A stretch of DNA of 64,000 nucleotides from Caulobacter sp. 602-2 (GCF_011043625.1 NZ_JAAKGT010000003.1:62001-126000); one strand, 5' to 3'. Counted from the stretch's first letter, positions 17,834 through 26,686 are shown. Notes: generated from the letters alone by a model not told the origin. Translations and numbers: made by a program.

Positions 17834-17875
17834 GCTCATGGGCGTCATTGGGGGCGCCGCTCTTGAGGGACCGTC

Positions 17876-18277
17876 ATGCTCGCTCAAATCCTGGAGGAGG
17901 CCTGGGCGATCTCGCCCGATCCGCGCCGCGACCGGCTGGCCGCGGCCTTCGTGACCCACGCCGTGGCCCTGGCCACCGGGGTCGCGCCGGTCGACATCAC
18001 TTCGGACAAGCGCACTCACAAGTCGGCCGCCCGCGCGCGGCAGATCGCGATCTACCTGGCGCACGTGATCTTCCACTGGCCGCTGACACGGGTGGCGTTC
18101 GCCTTCGGCCGCGACCGCACCACCTGCGCCCACGCCTGTCACCGCATCGAGGACCTGCGCGAAGACCGGGTGTTCGACGCCCGCATGACGGCCCTGGAGG
18201 CCTGCGTGCGCCAGGCGCCCGAGACCATTCCGGATCTCGCCGGCATCGAGTTCCAGCGCGCGGGGCTGGGTCGATGA
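17876..18277 (+). CDS. Stand-alone DnaA domain IV-like DNA-binding protein
   Basis: This 133-residue protein lacks the AAA+ core of DnaA but carries its C-terminal DNA-binding domain at residues about 45-105. The signature is ARQIAIYLAHVIFHWPLTRV followed by AFGRDRTTCAHACHRIEDL, matching DnaA's ARQIAMYL...GGRDHTTVLHA...I. The GRDRTT segment is the loop that reads DnaA boxes. Such proteins occur in alphaproteobacteria and could bind DnaA boxes as regulators. Its stop overlaps the start of the next gene (ATGA), so the pair is translationally coupled. Confidence 0.82.
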   Translation: MLAQILEEAWAISPDPRRDRLAAAFVTHAVALATGVAPVDITSDKRTHKSAARARQIAIYLAHVIFHWPLTRVAFAFGRDRTTCAHACHRIEDLREDRVFDARMTALEACVRQAPETIPDLAGIEFQRAGLGR

Positions 18278-18975
18278 GCGCCGCCGCCGTCCTGGAACGC
18301 GACCTGGAGGCCGAACACCTGGCCGATCGCGCCGCCCGCCTGCTGGCCCGCGCCGGCTCGGTGATCGAGGCCAGGGACGAGGCCTACGCCGTGCGCTTCG
18401 CGCGCGGCCGCCGCCCCATGCTGGTCATCGACGAGGCCGCCTTCCGCAAGCTGTCGCCCCGCCTGCTGCCTCGCGGCGACGGCGGCTGGCGGCTGGCGCC
18501 GCGGGCCTCCTCCCCGCCACCGGGACGCCCGGGCTTCGTCGAGGGCGAAAAGACCGTGATCCAGCCTGACGGCAGGGCGACCACCCACCGCGCCAATCTT
18601 GGTGAGGCGCCGCTGGACTGGCTGTTCCGGCGCCGGCACATCACCGCCGCCGAACGGAACGCCGGTGAAAAACTGTCGGCCGACGCCCACGCCTCGGGGA
18701 TCATCGGTCGCCTGACGATGCGCTGGGATCCGACGCCGCGCTCGGGCGGCGGCTCGCGGCTGGAGCCCATGGAGCGCGCCTACGCCGCTCGCCAGCGCCT
18801 GGGCCGGGCCATGGAGGCGGTGGGGTCGGAGGCCATGCCGATCCTGACCCTGATCTGCCTCACCGGCACGTCGCTGCAGGGAACCGAGGTCGCCCTGGGC
18901 ATGAGGCCCAGAACGGGCAAGGCCGCCCTGAAGGCGGCCCTGCAGCGCCTAGCGGCGCACTATGGAATGGCGTGA
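18274..18975 (+). CDS. DUF6456-like protein coupled to the DnaA-domain protein
   Basis: This 233-residue protein starts at ATG 18274 overlapping the previous stop. The C-terminal half has the DUF6456-like pattern: PLDWLFRRRHITAAERNAGE, LSADAHASGIIGRLTMRWD, then AYAARQRLGRAMEAVGSEAM, a Leu-rich helix (PILTLICLTGTSLQGTEVAL) and GKAALKAALQRLAAHYG, which looks like a helix-turn-helix. The N-terminal 75 residues may form a separate small domain. Function is unknown; coupling suggests a shared regulatory role with the DnaA-like protein. Confidence 0.72.
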   Translation: MSAAAVLERDLEAEHLADRAARLLARAGSVIEARDEAYAVRFARGRRPMLVIDEAAFRKLSPRLLPRGDGGWRLAPRASSPPPGRPGFVEGEKTVIQPDGRATTHRANLGEAPLDWLFRRRHITAAERNAGEKLSADAHASGIIGRLTMRWDPTPRSGGGSRLEPMERAYAARQRLGRAMEAVGSEAMPILTLICLTGTSLQGTEVALGMRPRTGKAALKAALQRLAAHYGMA

Positions 18976-18978
18976 AGC

Positions 18979-19431
18979 CTACGACGCGATGGCGTGCTTG
19001 ATGTCGCGCATCTGGTCGTGGCCGGCCTTGACCTTGGCGTAGGCGGTTTCGATGGCGCGGCGGGTTTCCGGCTGCACGTCGGTGTCGCCCAGGGCCTTCT
19101 CGTACTTGGCCTTGATGTGGTCCTCGCCGTCCTCGACGGTCTTGACCACCGCCTCGTCGCCCTTGGTCAGGGCGTCGCGAACATTGAGGAACACGCGGTG
19201 GGCGGCCGCCAGGATGCTGCCGTCGTCGTCCGGCGTCCCGCCCAGGCGGCGGACCTCGGCCTGCAGGTCGGCGACGATGGCGCGGCGCTCCTGGGCGCGC
19301 GACTGGAACAGGGTCTTGAAGCGGCTGCTCTGCGCGTCCTTGGCGGCCTCTTCATAGCCGTCGGCGCTGTCGATGGTGATCTCGACCAGGCCGTTGACGA
19401 GCTTGATGTGGTCTTCGTTGGTATGGGCCAT
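18979..19431 (-). CDS. PA2169/DUF2383-family four-helix-bundle protein
   Basis: This 150-residue protein starts at ATG 19431 (MAHTNEDHIKLVNGLVEITI). The helical pattern, with IDSADGYEEAAKDAQSSRFK, RAQERRAIVADLQAEVRRLG, GSILAAAHRVFLNVRDAL and DGEDHIKAKYEKAL, is that of the ferritin-like PA2169 family. These are usually stress-induced and have no proven role. An adjacent small membrane-associated protein (19508-19864) lies on the same strand. Confidence 0.85.
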   Translation of the reverse strand: MAHTNEDHIKLVNGLVEITIDSADGYEEAAKDAQSSRFKTLFQSRAQERRAIVADLQAEVRRLGGTPDDDGSILAAAHRVFLNVRDALTKGDEAVVKTVEDGEDHIKAKYEKALGDTDVQPETRRAIETAYAKVKAGHDQMRDIKHAIAS

Positions 19432-19507
19432 GTTCGGCCTCCCTGTGGGTTTTCGTGGAAGGGACCGCAGCAACGCGGCCCCTTCGCGAAAGGCTCCAAG
19501 CAGGGCC

Positions 19508-19864
19508 TTACGGTTTCTTCGACTGCAGGAACGTCCAGGCCGTGCCGGCCGCCGTCAGGGTGGCCGCGCGGGTTCGCTTGTTGATCAGCAGGCCGGCCAG
19601 CACCGCACCGCCCAGCACGGCCAGGCCCAGCGGCACGGTGCGGCCGCCCAGCTGCACCTGGCGGCCGGCGATGCTGAGGCCCTTCTTGGGCGGCGCGCCG
19701 ACGGCGTAGTCGGGGATCGGCGCCTGGGGGTCCAGCGGCTTGGACTGGTGGTCGAGGAAGTTCGAGACCTTGTCCGACAGCGTGCCGATCAGGCTCTGGC
19801 GGGCGCGGGCCGGGCCGGCGCCGTTGGTCTTGCCGGTATTGAGCGTGGGGTCGTAGGCGACCAT
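19508..19864 (-). CDS. Hypothetical protein with one membrane segment
   Basis: This 118-residue protein is taken from ATG 19864, which has GGAG 8 bases upstream; an ATG at 19879 would add MET-DA. The first 75 residues are polar (DPTLNTGKTNGAGPARARQS). One hydrophobic helix follows (VPLGLAVLGGAVLAGLLI), then a basic tail (NKRTRAATLTAAGTAWTFLQ). It could anchor in the inner membrane. No family is recognised. Genomic pairing with the PA2169-type gene suggests a stress or envelope role. Confidence 0.65.
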   Translation of the reverse strand: MVAYDPTLNTGKTNGAGPARARQSLIGTLSDKVSNFLDHQSKPLDPQAPIPDYAVGAPPKKGLSIAGRQVQLGGRTVPLGLAVLGGAVLAGLLINKRTRAATLTAAGTAWTFLQSKKP

Positions 19865-19930
19865 GGCGTCTGTCTCCATGTCCTGGGGAAGGGTTCGGAG
19901 AGATAACGCCGTGCGGGCGAGGGCGATCCG

Positions 19931-20884
19931 TCAGGGCTCGCGCGGGGGCCTAGGCGGCACGGTCGCGCCCACGTGGTCGATGCCCAGCTCCAGGGCCCGC
20001 GCGGCCTGGCGCTGGCGCTCGGCGTAGCGGGCCTTCTGGTCGTCGCTGCGGCTGTCGTGGCAGCGCGGGCAGGCCACGCCCTCGACGTACAGCGGAGAGG
20101 CCCTATCGGCCTCCGACACCGGCATCCGGCAGCCCCGGCACAGGGCGTGCGTGCCTTGCGACAGGCCGTGGCCGACGGCCACCCGCTCGTCGAACACGAA
20201 GCACTCGCCGCGCCACAGGCTCTCGGCGCGAGGCACCGTCTCCAGGTAGTTCAGGATCCCGCCCTTGAGGTGGAACACCTCGTCGACGCCGCGCGCCTTC
20301 AGCAGCGCCGTCGACTTCTCGCAGCGAATGCCGCCGGTGCAGAACATCGCCACCTTCGGGGCCGGCGCGGCCGGGTCCCAGGTCTGGCGAAAGGCGTCGA
20401 ACCAGGCGGGGAAGTCGGCGAAGCTGGGCGTCTTGGGGTCGATCGCCCCCTCGAACGTGCCGCAATCGACCTCGTAGCCGTTGCGAGTGTCGATGACGAT
20501 GACGTCGTCCCGCGCGATCAGCGCGTTCCAGTCGGCCGGATCCACATGGACGCCATGGTTGTGCGCCGGGTCGAGGTCGGGCTCGCCCAGGGTGACGATC
20601 TCGGCCTTCACCTTGACCTTCAGCCGATGGAACGGCGGAGCGTCGGCGTCGGCGAACTTCAGCTCCAGCGTCTCGCAGCCGGGCAGCGTGCGGATATGGG
20701 CGATCACCGCGTCGATCGCCTGCGGCGTTCCGGCGATGGTGCCGTTGATCCCCTCGCGGGCCAGCAGCAGCGTGCCCTTGACCTTGAGGCCGCAGCACAG
20801 CTTGGCGAGGTCGGCCTGGATGGCTTGCGGGTCGTCGAAGGTCGCGAAGCGGTAGAGGGCGGCGATACGCCAGGGCGAGGTCAT
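19931..20884 (-). CDS. trhO: tRNA uridine(34) hydroxylase TrhO (rhodanese-family)
   Basis: This 317-residue cytosolic protein starts at ATG 20884 (MTSPWRIAALYRFATFDDPQ). It has the N-terminal ferredoxin-like domain (LLLAREGINGTIAGT) and a rhodanese domain whose active-site loop CTGGIRCEKSTALL carries the catalytic Cys (about residue 180). A C-terminal zinc-like cluster follows (CRGCRMPV...CPRCHDS). TrhO (YceA) makes 5-hydroxyuridine at position 34 of some tRNAs. Length and motifs fit. Confidence 0.92.
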   Translation of the reverse strand: MTSPWRIAALYRFATFDDPQAIQADLAKLCCGLKVKGTLLLAREGINGTIAGTPQAIDAVIAHIRTLPGCETLELKFADADAPPFHRLKVKVKAEIVTLGEPDLDPAHNHGVHVDPADWNALIARDDVIVIDTRNGYEVDCGTFEGAIDPKTPSFADFPAWFDAFRQTWDPAAPAPKVAMFCTGGIRCEKSTALLKARGVDEVFHLKGGILNYLETVPRAESLWRGECFVFDERVAVGHGLSQGTHALCRGCRMPVSEADRASPLYVEGVACPRCHDSRSDDQKARYAERQRQAARALELGIDHVGATVPPRPPREP

Positions 20885-20961
20885 GGGCGGGCCATAGAAG
20901 ATCGGACGGGTCTGCTCAAGCACGGCCGGAACCAAGCGCGCATAACGCGGGTTACCGGGCC

Positions 20962-21123
20962 ATGAGCATACTGATCACCGTCATCATCGCCCTCGTGCTG
21001 CTTGGCCTGGCCCTCTACGCCGTCCAGCGCTCGCCGATCCCCTCGCCCGTGAACTGGCTGATCCAGCTTCTGCTGATCATCGTGGCCATCGTGTTCATCG
21101 GCAATCGGGCCGGGTTCTTCTAG
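20962..21123 (+). CDS. Small two-helix membrane protein (53 residues)
   Basis: A short gene from ATG 20962 encodes two hydrophobic helices: ILITVIIALVLLGLALYAVQ and then, after SPIPSPVN, a second (LIQLLLIIVAIVFIGNRAGF). This matches a widespread small membrane family (Thivi_2564-like). It is divergent from trhO, with 77 bases between starts, and no function is known. Confidence 0.75.
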   Translation: MSILITVIIALVLLGLALYAVQRSPIPSPVNWLIQLLLIIVAIVFIGNRAGFF

Positions 21124-21151
21124 GGTCTAGGGGATCGCATCTCCCTTTCCG

Positions 21152-21286
21152 CCCGTCATTCCCGCCCTTGTGGCGGGAACCCCCGGGTCAGCTTGCATGT
21201 GAGGCGCAAGCGAACCGCCAGCGGTTCGCCTCATCCGCCCCTGCGGCCGACAGAGGGTTTCTCGCCACAAGGGCGAGAATGACGGG
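21152..21286 (+). repeat. Intergenic inverted repeat, family A (copy 2)
   Basis: This 135-base element begins CCCGTCATTCCCGCC and ends GGGCGAGAATGACGGG, with internal palindrome GCGAACCGCCAGCGGTTCGC. It shares outer arms and internal blocks with copy 1 at 13640. It lies between convergent genes (small membrane protein and sufE). Confidence 0.85.
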
Positions 21287-21301
21287 AAGTGGGATTGCGG
21301 A

Positions 21302-21730
21302 CTAAGCCGCCAGCGCCGCCGCGTCGCGCTGGATGCGGGCGACCATCGACTTGAGGCCGTTGGAGCGCTGCGACGACAGCGCTTCGGACAGCCCCAGGCG
21401 CGCCATGGCCGCCGAGGCGTCGAAGGCGGCGATGTCCCTGGCCTGCGCGCCCGAATAGAGCCGCAGCACCACGGCGATCAGGCCGCTGACGATATGGGCG
21501 TCGCTGTCGCCGCGAAAGCGCACCGTGCCGTCGCCCTGCGGTTCGGTGACCAGCCAGACCTGGCTGGCGCAGCCGCGCACCTTGTTCTCTTCGGAGTGCT
21601 CCTCGGCCGTGAGCGGCTCGAGGTCCTTGCCCAGCTCGATCACGTAGCGATAGCGCTCTTCCCAGTCGCCGAGCATTTCGAACTCGTCGGCGAGGTCGTT
21701 GAGGGCGGCGTCGATGGGGCTGGTGCTCAT
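21302..21730 (-). CDS. sufE: SufE-family cysteine desulfurase activator
   Basis: This 142-residue cytosolic protein starts at ATG 21730 (MSTSPIDAALNDLADEFEML). The family motifs are WEERYRYVIELGKDLEPL, ENKVRGCASQVWLV with the sulfur-accepting Cys, and HIVSGLIAVVLRLYSG. SufE takes persulfide sulfur from SufS for Fe-S cluster assembly. No other suf genes are in this window. The C-terminal SLRxxRSNGLKSMVARIQR-type helix is complete. Confidence 0.92.
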   Translation of the reverse strand: MSTSPIDAALNDLADEFEMLGDWEERYRYVIELGKDLEPLTAEEHSEENKVRGCASQVWLVTEPQGDGTVRFRGDSDAHIVSGLIAVVLRLYSGAQARDIAAFDASAAMARLGLSEALSSQRSNGLKSMVARIQRDAAALAA

Positions 21731-21770
21731 GGCGCGGCATCTAGGCGGGCCGCGCCCCTGATGCAAGCCG

Positions 21771-22622
21771 TCAGGAGCCGGGCAAGCTCACGATCGCCGT
21801 CAGCCCCTGCCCCGGCGCCGACTTCAGACGCAGGGAGCCGTTCATCGCCCGGGTCAGCAGGTCGACGATCGGCAGGCCAAGGCCCACCCCCTCGCCGGTG
21901 CGGGTGAGAGACGCCCCGCCCCCCTGCTCGAACGGCCGCAGCAGGCGCGGCAGGTCGGCGGCGTCGACGCCCTCGCCCTGGTCGCGGATCGAGATCTCGA
22001 CCATGCCGCCGGCGACTCGCTCAGCCTCGATGGTCACCACCCCGTCGCGCGGCGAATGGGCGACGGCGTTCTGCATCAGGTTGGAGAGGATGGTTCGCAG
22101 GCCCCGGCGATCGGCCAGCACGCCCGGCATGCCCACCAGATCCGGCGCGCTAAGCGCCACGCCACGCGCCTCGCACTCGGCGCGCAGTTGGGCCATCACG
22201 TCCTCGACCGCCTCGTCCAGGGGCTCGGCGGCGACGTCCAGGTCGGTGACGTGGCCCTCCAGGCGCGCGATCTCGACGATCTGGTTGACCAGCTTGAGCA
22301 GCTTGAGGCCGCTCTCGTGCACCAGCTTGGCGTATTCCTTGTACTGCGGCGAGCCGAGCGGCCCGTAGAGCTCGCTGGCGAGAATTTCCGAAAAGCCGAT
22401 GACCGCGTTCAGGGGCGTGCGCAGCTCGTGGCTGACCATGCGCAGGAAGGAACGCTTCTGATCGTCGAGGGCGGCCTTGCGGCGCGCGCGGGCAGCGGCG
22501 CGGCGAAACGTCGCGGTGGGGCCTTCGGCGCCCCTCTGCGCACCACGCGAATCAGCCCCGGCCACGCTTTCGGCGGGCTCTTCGGCTGTGAACGAAGCGT
22601 CCGCGGACGCCGTCTGAGACAT
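21771..22622 (-). CDS. Soluble sensor histidine kinase
   Basis: This 283-residue kinase has no membrane segment and only about 60 residues of low-complexity sequence before HisKA. HisKA motif: MVSHELRTPLNAVIGFSEIL, with the phospho-accepting His. HATPase motifs: N-box ILSNLMQNAVAHS, G1 IRDQGEGVDAADL, G2 GEGVGLGLPIVDLL. The HisKA core resembles the PleC/DivJ/PdhS group. Start ATG 22622 is preceded by GGGAG. It is divergent from the DivJ-like kinase, with no response regulator nearby, so both may feed a shared partner such as DivK; that is inference. Confidence 0.88.
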   Translation of the reverse strand: MSQTASADASFTAEEPAESVAGADSRGAQRGAEGPTATFRRAAARARRKAALDDQKRSFLRMVSHELRTPLNAVIGFSEILASELYGPLGSPQYKEYAKLVHESGLKLLKLVNQIVEIARLEGHVTDLDVAAEPLDEAVEDVMAQLRAECEARGVALSAPDLVGMPGVLADRRGLRTILSNLMQNAVAHSPRDGVVTIEAERVAGGMVEISIRDQGEGVDAADLPRLLRPFEQGGGASLTRTGEGVGLGLPIVDLLTRAMNGSLRLKSAPGQGLTAIVSLPGS

Positions 22623-22811
22623 ATGAAACTCCCGGACCTTCTGTCCGCAAAGGCATTCTGTGCCACCCTGAACCAACCCGCTTACGAAACCGTTTCCGTC
22701 CACAAGAAGCTGGACTCGGCCGGTCGCCCCACAATTGTGCGCGCTTGGGGGATCGGCCGAAGCGGGGTTAGGATTCACCAATAACGAACCTTTTGAGGCG
22801 GACCCGCCCCC

Positions 22812-24590
22812 TTGGACATCGACCCGGTGCAGCCGCGGCAGGATGGAGCCGCTCTTCGCCCCGCGCTCGGCGCGGGCGAGACGGCGCGCGCCTGGCGTCT
22901 GGGCTGGCTGGCCGCGGCCCTGCTGGCCGGCGGGGCGGTGGCCTTCACCCCGGGCTCGACGGGCTGGCCGATCTGGACCGCCCTGCTGGCCGGGGCCCTG
23001 CCCGCCATCGCCGCCCTGCTGCTGGGCGACAGCGAGGACGAACGCACCCAATCGATGCTGCTGGTCGGCTGGGCCGCCGGCGGCGCGATCGCCGCAGCCC
23101 TGACCGGCGGCGTCTCCGGCGCGATGAGCGCCTGGTGCCTGGCGCCCGTCGCCGCCGCCTCGACCCTGGCGGCCCCGCGCCGCCTGGCCGAGGGCGCGGC
23201 CCTGGCCCTGATCGGCGGCGCCATGGCCGCCCTGACCCAGCTGTCGGGCCTGGCCCCGCCGCCGCCCACCGGCCCCACCGCCTTCATCCTCGGCTTCCTG
23301 GCCGTCGCCACCACCGGTCTTGGCCTCGCCGCCGGCCTGATGCTGACCCACCGCCGGGCCGGCGAGCGCGACGTGCGCAACCTGTCGGAGCTAACGGCCC
23401 TGTCGACCCTGCTGGACGGCCTGCCGTTCCTGGCCTTCGTCGTCACCCTGCAGGGCCGGGTGCGCACCGTGCGCGGCGTGGCGCCGGAGGGCGCGGCGCT
23501 GGACAGGATCATGATCGACGGCCTGTCGCACGCCGCCGTCGTGGGCGAGCGCGCCCGCGTCGACTTCGCACTGGGCCAGGCCCTGCGCGAGCACCAGGCC
23601 GTGCTCACCTTCCCGGCCGCCGAGGCCCCGGAAAAGACCCTGTCGCTGACCCTGCGCCGCGTCGGGCCGGGCATGCTGGTCGGCGTGCTGCGCGACGTCA
23701 CGGCCGAGACCCGCCACCTGCAGCAGCTGGACCAGGCGCGCAACGATGCAGAGCAGCTGGCCGCCGGCCGCGCCCGCTTCCTGGCCAATATGAGCCACGA
23801 GCTGCGCACGCCGCTGAACGCCATCATGGGCTTCTCCGACATCATGCGCGCCCGCATGTTCGGTCCCCTGACCGACCGCTACGGCGAGTATGCCGAGCTG
23901 ATCCACGAAAGCGGCCGCCACCTCTTGGACCTGATCAACGACGTGCTCGACATGTCGAAGATCGAGGCCGAGCGCTTCGAGCTGTCGCGCGGCGAGTTCG
24001 ACGCCCGCGAGGCCGTCAACGCCGCCATGCGCCTGCTGCGGGTGCAGGCCGACAGCGTGGGCGTGCAGCTGCGCGGCGTGCTGCCGCCCAATGAGCTGGA
24101 CGTCGACGCCGACCGCCGCGCCCTCAAGCAGATCGTCCTCAACCTGGTCTCCAACGCCCTGAAGTTCACCCCGCGCGGCGGCCAGGTGACCGTGACCGCC
24201 GACGGCCATGACGGCATGCTGGAGATCGTGGTGGCCGACACCGGCGTCGGCATCAGCCCCGAGGACCTCGAGCGCCTGGGCCGCCCCTACGAGCAGGCCG
24301 GCGGCGTCGACCAGCGGGCCAAGGGCACGGGCCTTGGCCTGTCGCTGGTCCGGGCCTTCGCCCAGCTGCACGGCGGCGAGATGCACGTCGAAAGCCGCCT
24401 GGGCGCGGGCACCAGCGTCTCGGTGCGCATGCCCATCCTGCTGGCCGCCCCCAAGGCCCCCGAGAAGCCCGAAAGCCCCACGGCCACCGCCGACGCCATG
24501 GAGCCGCTGTTCGCGCCGTCTCCGGACGGCCAGGCCTCCGAAGAGCCCTTCCTGGGCGAGAACGTCATCCGCTTCGCCCCGCCGCGCTGA
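22812..24590 (+). CDS. divJ: DivJ-like membrane histidine kinase
   Basis: This 592-residue kinase has about six N-terminal transmembrane segments (residues about 28-178), a linker with PAS-like features (about 200-300), HisKA with FLANMSHELRTPLNAIMGFS (His 329) and an HATPase domain (N-box IVLNLVSNALKFTP, G1 VADTGVGISPEDL, G2 GTGLGLSLVRAFA). Length and position of the His agree closely with Caulobacter DivJ (597 residues, His 338 as I recall), the stalked-pole kinase of DivK and PleD. The C-terminal Pro/Glu-rich tail ends ENVIRFAPPR. Other PdhS-type kinases cannot be excluded. Confidence 0.7.
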   Translation: MDIDPVQPRQDGAALRPALGAGETARAWRLGWLAAALLAGGAVAFTPGSTGWPIWTALLAGALPAIAALLLGDSEDERTQSMLLVGWAAGGAIAAALTGGVSGAMSAWCLAPVAAASTLAAPRRLAEGAALALIGGAMAALTQLSGLAPPPPTGPTAFILGFLAVATTGLGLAAGLMLTHRRAGERDVRNLSELTALSTLLDGLPFLAFVVTLQGRVRTVRGVAPEGAALDRIMIDGLSHAAVVGERARVDFALGQALREHQAVLTFPAAEAPEKTLSLTLRRVGPGMLVGVLRDVTAETRHLQQLDQARNDAEQLAAGRARFLANMSHELRTPLNAIMGFSDIMRARMFGPLTDRYGEYAELIHESGRHLLDLINDVLDMSKIEAERFELSRGEFDAREAVNAAMRLLRVQADSVGVQLRGVLPPNELDVDADRRALKQIVLNLVSNALKFTPRGGQVTVTADGHDGMLEIVVADTGVGISPEDLERLGRPYEQAGGVDQRAKGTGLGLSLVRAFAQLHGGEMHVESRLGAGTSVSVRMPILLAAPKAPEKPESPTATADAMEPLFAPSPDGQASEEPFLGENVIRFAPPR

Positions 24591-24610
24591 GGCGGACCAC
24601 GACCTCAAGA

Positions 24611-24740
24611 TGCTCCCCCTGAAGGGCGAGCTGTCGCGGAGCGACTGAGGGGGAAGAGATCGCCGCCGTTAGGGCTAGACTGAGCGCACCGGAAACTTCC
24701 CCCACCGGCCCTCCGGGCCACCTCCCCCTTCAGGGGGAGG
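24611..24740 (+). repeat. Intergenic inverted repeat, family B (copy 1)
   Basis: The outer arms are GCTCCCCCTGAAGGGCGAGC and CCTCCCCCTTCAGGGGGAGG. Inner blocks are CTGTCGCGGAGCGACTGAGG and CCCTCCGGGCCACC. The element lies between the convergent divJ-like and AraC-type genes. Related copies are at 47849, 48973 and 63047. Confidence 0.85.
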
Positions 24741-24747
24741 ACCGGGA

Positions 24748-25644
24748 CTACACCGCCACGCTGAGCGAGGGATCGGCCCGCAGGCGCGCCATGTCGCGGC
24801 CCGGCGGGCGACCGTAGAGGCGCGCGTACTCGCGGCTGAACTGCGAGGGGCTGTCGTAGCCGACCGAAAAGCCCACGCCCGCCACGTCGCGCCCCTGCAC
24901 CAGCAGCAGGTTGCGCGCCTCCTGCAGGCGGATCTGCTTCTGGTACTGCAATGGGCTCATGGCGGTCACCGCCTTGAAGTGTCGGTGCAGCGAGGTCTCG
25001 CTCATGCCCGCCACCTGCGCCAGCGCCTCGATCCGCATGGGTTCGGCGTAGTGCAGGCGCAGCCAGCGAATAGCCCGGCGCACCTGGTCCAGCCGGCCGC
25101 CCGACGAGGCGATCTGGCGCATCATGCCGCCCCGCTCGCCGTTCAGCAGACGCCACATCAGCTCGCGCCGGACCATCGGCCCCAGCACCGTCGCCTCGCG
25201 CGGACGATCAACCAGGCGCACCAGGCGCATCACCGTCTCGATCAGGTCGTCGTCCATCCGGCTGACCGCCAGGGCCCGGGTCGGCGTGATCTCGGGCAGC
25301 ACTTCACCGGCCTCGACCAGCAGATCGGCGATCATCGCCGGATCCAGCGGAACGCCCACGGCCAGGTAGGGCGCGGCGATCACCCGCCCGCTGACCGGCA
25401 GGTCGGCCGACACCACCAGGTACTCGCCGGCGCGATAGGGATAGCTCTCGGCCCCCAGGGTGGTGGTCTTGGCCCCCTCCAGGATCAGGCACAGCATCGG
25501 CTCGTAGACCAGCTGCTGGGCCTCGGTGACGGTCGTGCTGGCGATCATGTGCAGGCCCGGCGCGACCAGCGGGCCGACCCCGTCCGTCGAGGCCTCTCCC
25601 AGGCAGCCGCGCACCAGGGCGACGAGTTCGGGCAACTTGTTCAT
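24748..25644 (-). CDS. AraC-family transcriptional regulator
   Basis: This 298-residue protein starts at ATG 25644. The N-terminal AraC_N-type domain has LVYEPMLCLILEGAKTTTLG and YRAGEYLVVSADLPVSGRVI. The C-terminal double helix-turn-helix is IEALAQVAGMSETSLHRHFK and VAGVGFSVGYDSPSQFSREY. It is divergent from an SDR gene with 141 bases between, a common arrangement in which the regulator controls the dehydrogenase. The inducer is unknown. Confidence 0.92.
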   Translation of the reverse strand: MNKLPELVALVRGCLGEASTDGVGPLVAPGLHMIASTTVTEAQQLVYEPMLCLILEGAKTTTLGAESYPYRAGEYLVVSADLPVSGRVIAAPYLAVGVPLDPAMIADLLVEAGEVLPEITPTRALAVSRMDDDLIETVMRLVRLVDRPREATVLGPMVRRELMWRLLNGERGGMMRQIASSGGRLDQVRRAIRWLRLHYAEPMRIEALAQVAGMSETSLHRHFKAVTAMSPLQYQKQIRLQEARNLLLVQGRDVAGVGFSVGYDSPSQFSREYARLYGRPPGRDMARLRADPSLSVAV

Positions 25645-25785
25645 GGCGATATTCAACCTTTGAAGGCCCGGCCAAGCAACGAGGATCGATCGACTGGCAG
25701 GATCGTACAAGAGACTGACGGCATCGATCTACGGCCCGCGCCCGGTGCGGGACCATGCTGCAAGCTCCTCAGAAGGAGCTTCCCC

Positions 25786-26673
25786 ATGACTTCCCCCGCC
25801 CCCCGCACCTGGTTCGTCACCGGCGCCTCGCGCGGTCTCGGCGCCGACATCGTCCGCGCCGTCCTGGCCGCCGGCGACCGCGTCGTGGCCACCGCCCGCA
25901 ACCGCCAGACCCTTGTCGAGACCCTGGGTCCGGACGCCGACAACCTGCTGTCGCTGGCCCTCGACGTCACCCGCCCCGACCAGGTGCAGGCCGCCGTCGA
26001 CGCGGCCCAGGCCCGCTTTGGCCGCATCGACGTGCTGGTCAACAACGCCGGCTACGGCCACCTGTCGGTGTTCGAGGAATCGACCGCCCAGGACGCCCAG
26101 GCGCAGTACGACACCAACGTCTTCGGCCTGATGCACGTCACCCGCGCCGTGCTGCCGATCATGCGCGCCCAGCGCTCGGGCCGGATCTTCAACATCGCCT
26201 CGGTGGGCGGCATCGTCGGCGGCGAAAGCGGCACGCTGTACTGCGCCTCGAAGTTCGCCGTGGAGGGCTTCTCGGAATCGCTGGCCGGCGAGGTCCGCCG
26301 CTTCGGCGTCCACGTCACGGTGGTCGAGCCCGGCTTCTTCCGCACCGACTTCCTGGAGGCCACCTCGGTGCGCCACGGCTCGCACCCGATCGCCGACTAC
26401 GCCCAGGTCGCCGCCGACCTGAAGGCCTTCTACGACGCCCGCAGCCGCAACCAGGCCGGCGACCCGGCGCGCCTGGGCCAGGCCCTGGTGACGCTGGCGA
26501 ACGCCGAGCGGCCGCCCGTGCGCTGGTGCGCCGGCACGGACGCCCTGGCCATGGTGCAGGCCAAGATCGACAGCCTGCAGGGCGAACTGGACGCCTGGCG
26601 CGACCTGTCGGCCTCGACCGACGGCGACTTCGAGTTCAGGCCGGAAGCCGAGACCACCACCGCCTGGCGCTAG
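25786..26673 (+). CDS. Short-chain dehydrogenase/reductase
   Basis: This 295-residue oxidoreductase starts at ATG 25786 behind AGAAGGAGCTTCCCC. It has the classical SDR motifs: TGASRGLGADIVRAVLAAGD (cofactor loop), LDVTRPD, NNAGYGHL, and the catalytic Ser (IASVGGIVGGESG) with YCASK (Tyr-x-x-x-Lys). The substrate is unknown. Being divergent from an AraC regulator suggests that it is the regulator's target. Confidence 0.92.
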   Translation: MTSPAPRTWFVTGASRGLGADIVRAVLAAGDRVVATARNRQTLVETLGPDADNLLSLALDVTRPDQVQAAVDAAQARFGRIDVLVNNAGYGHLSVFEESTAQDAQAQYDTNVFGLMHVTRAVLPIMRAQRSGRIFNIASVGGIVGGESGTLYCASKFAVEGFSESLAGEVRRFGVHVTVVEPGFFRTDFLEATSVRHGSHPIADYAQVAADLKAFYDARSRNQAGDPARLGQALVTLANAERPPVRWCAGTDALAMVQAKIDSLQGELDAWRDLSASTDGDFEFRPEAETTTAWR

Positions 26674-26686
26674 GACCAGTAGACTC

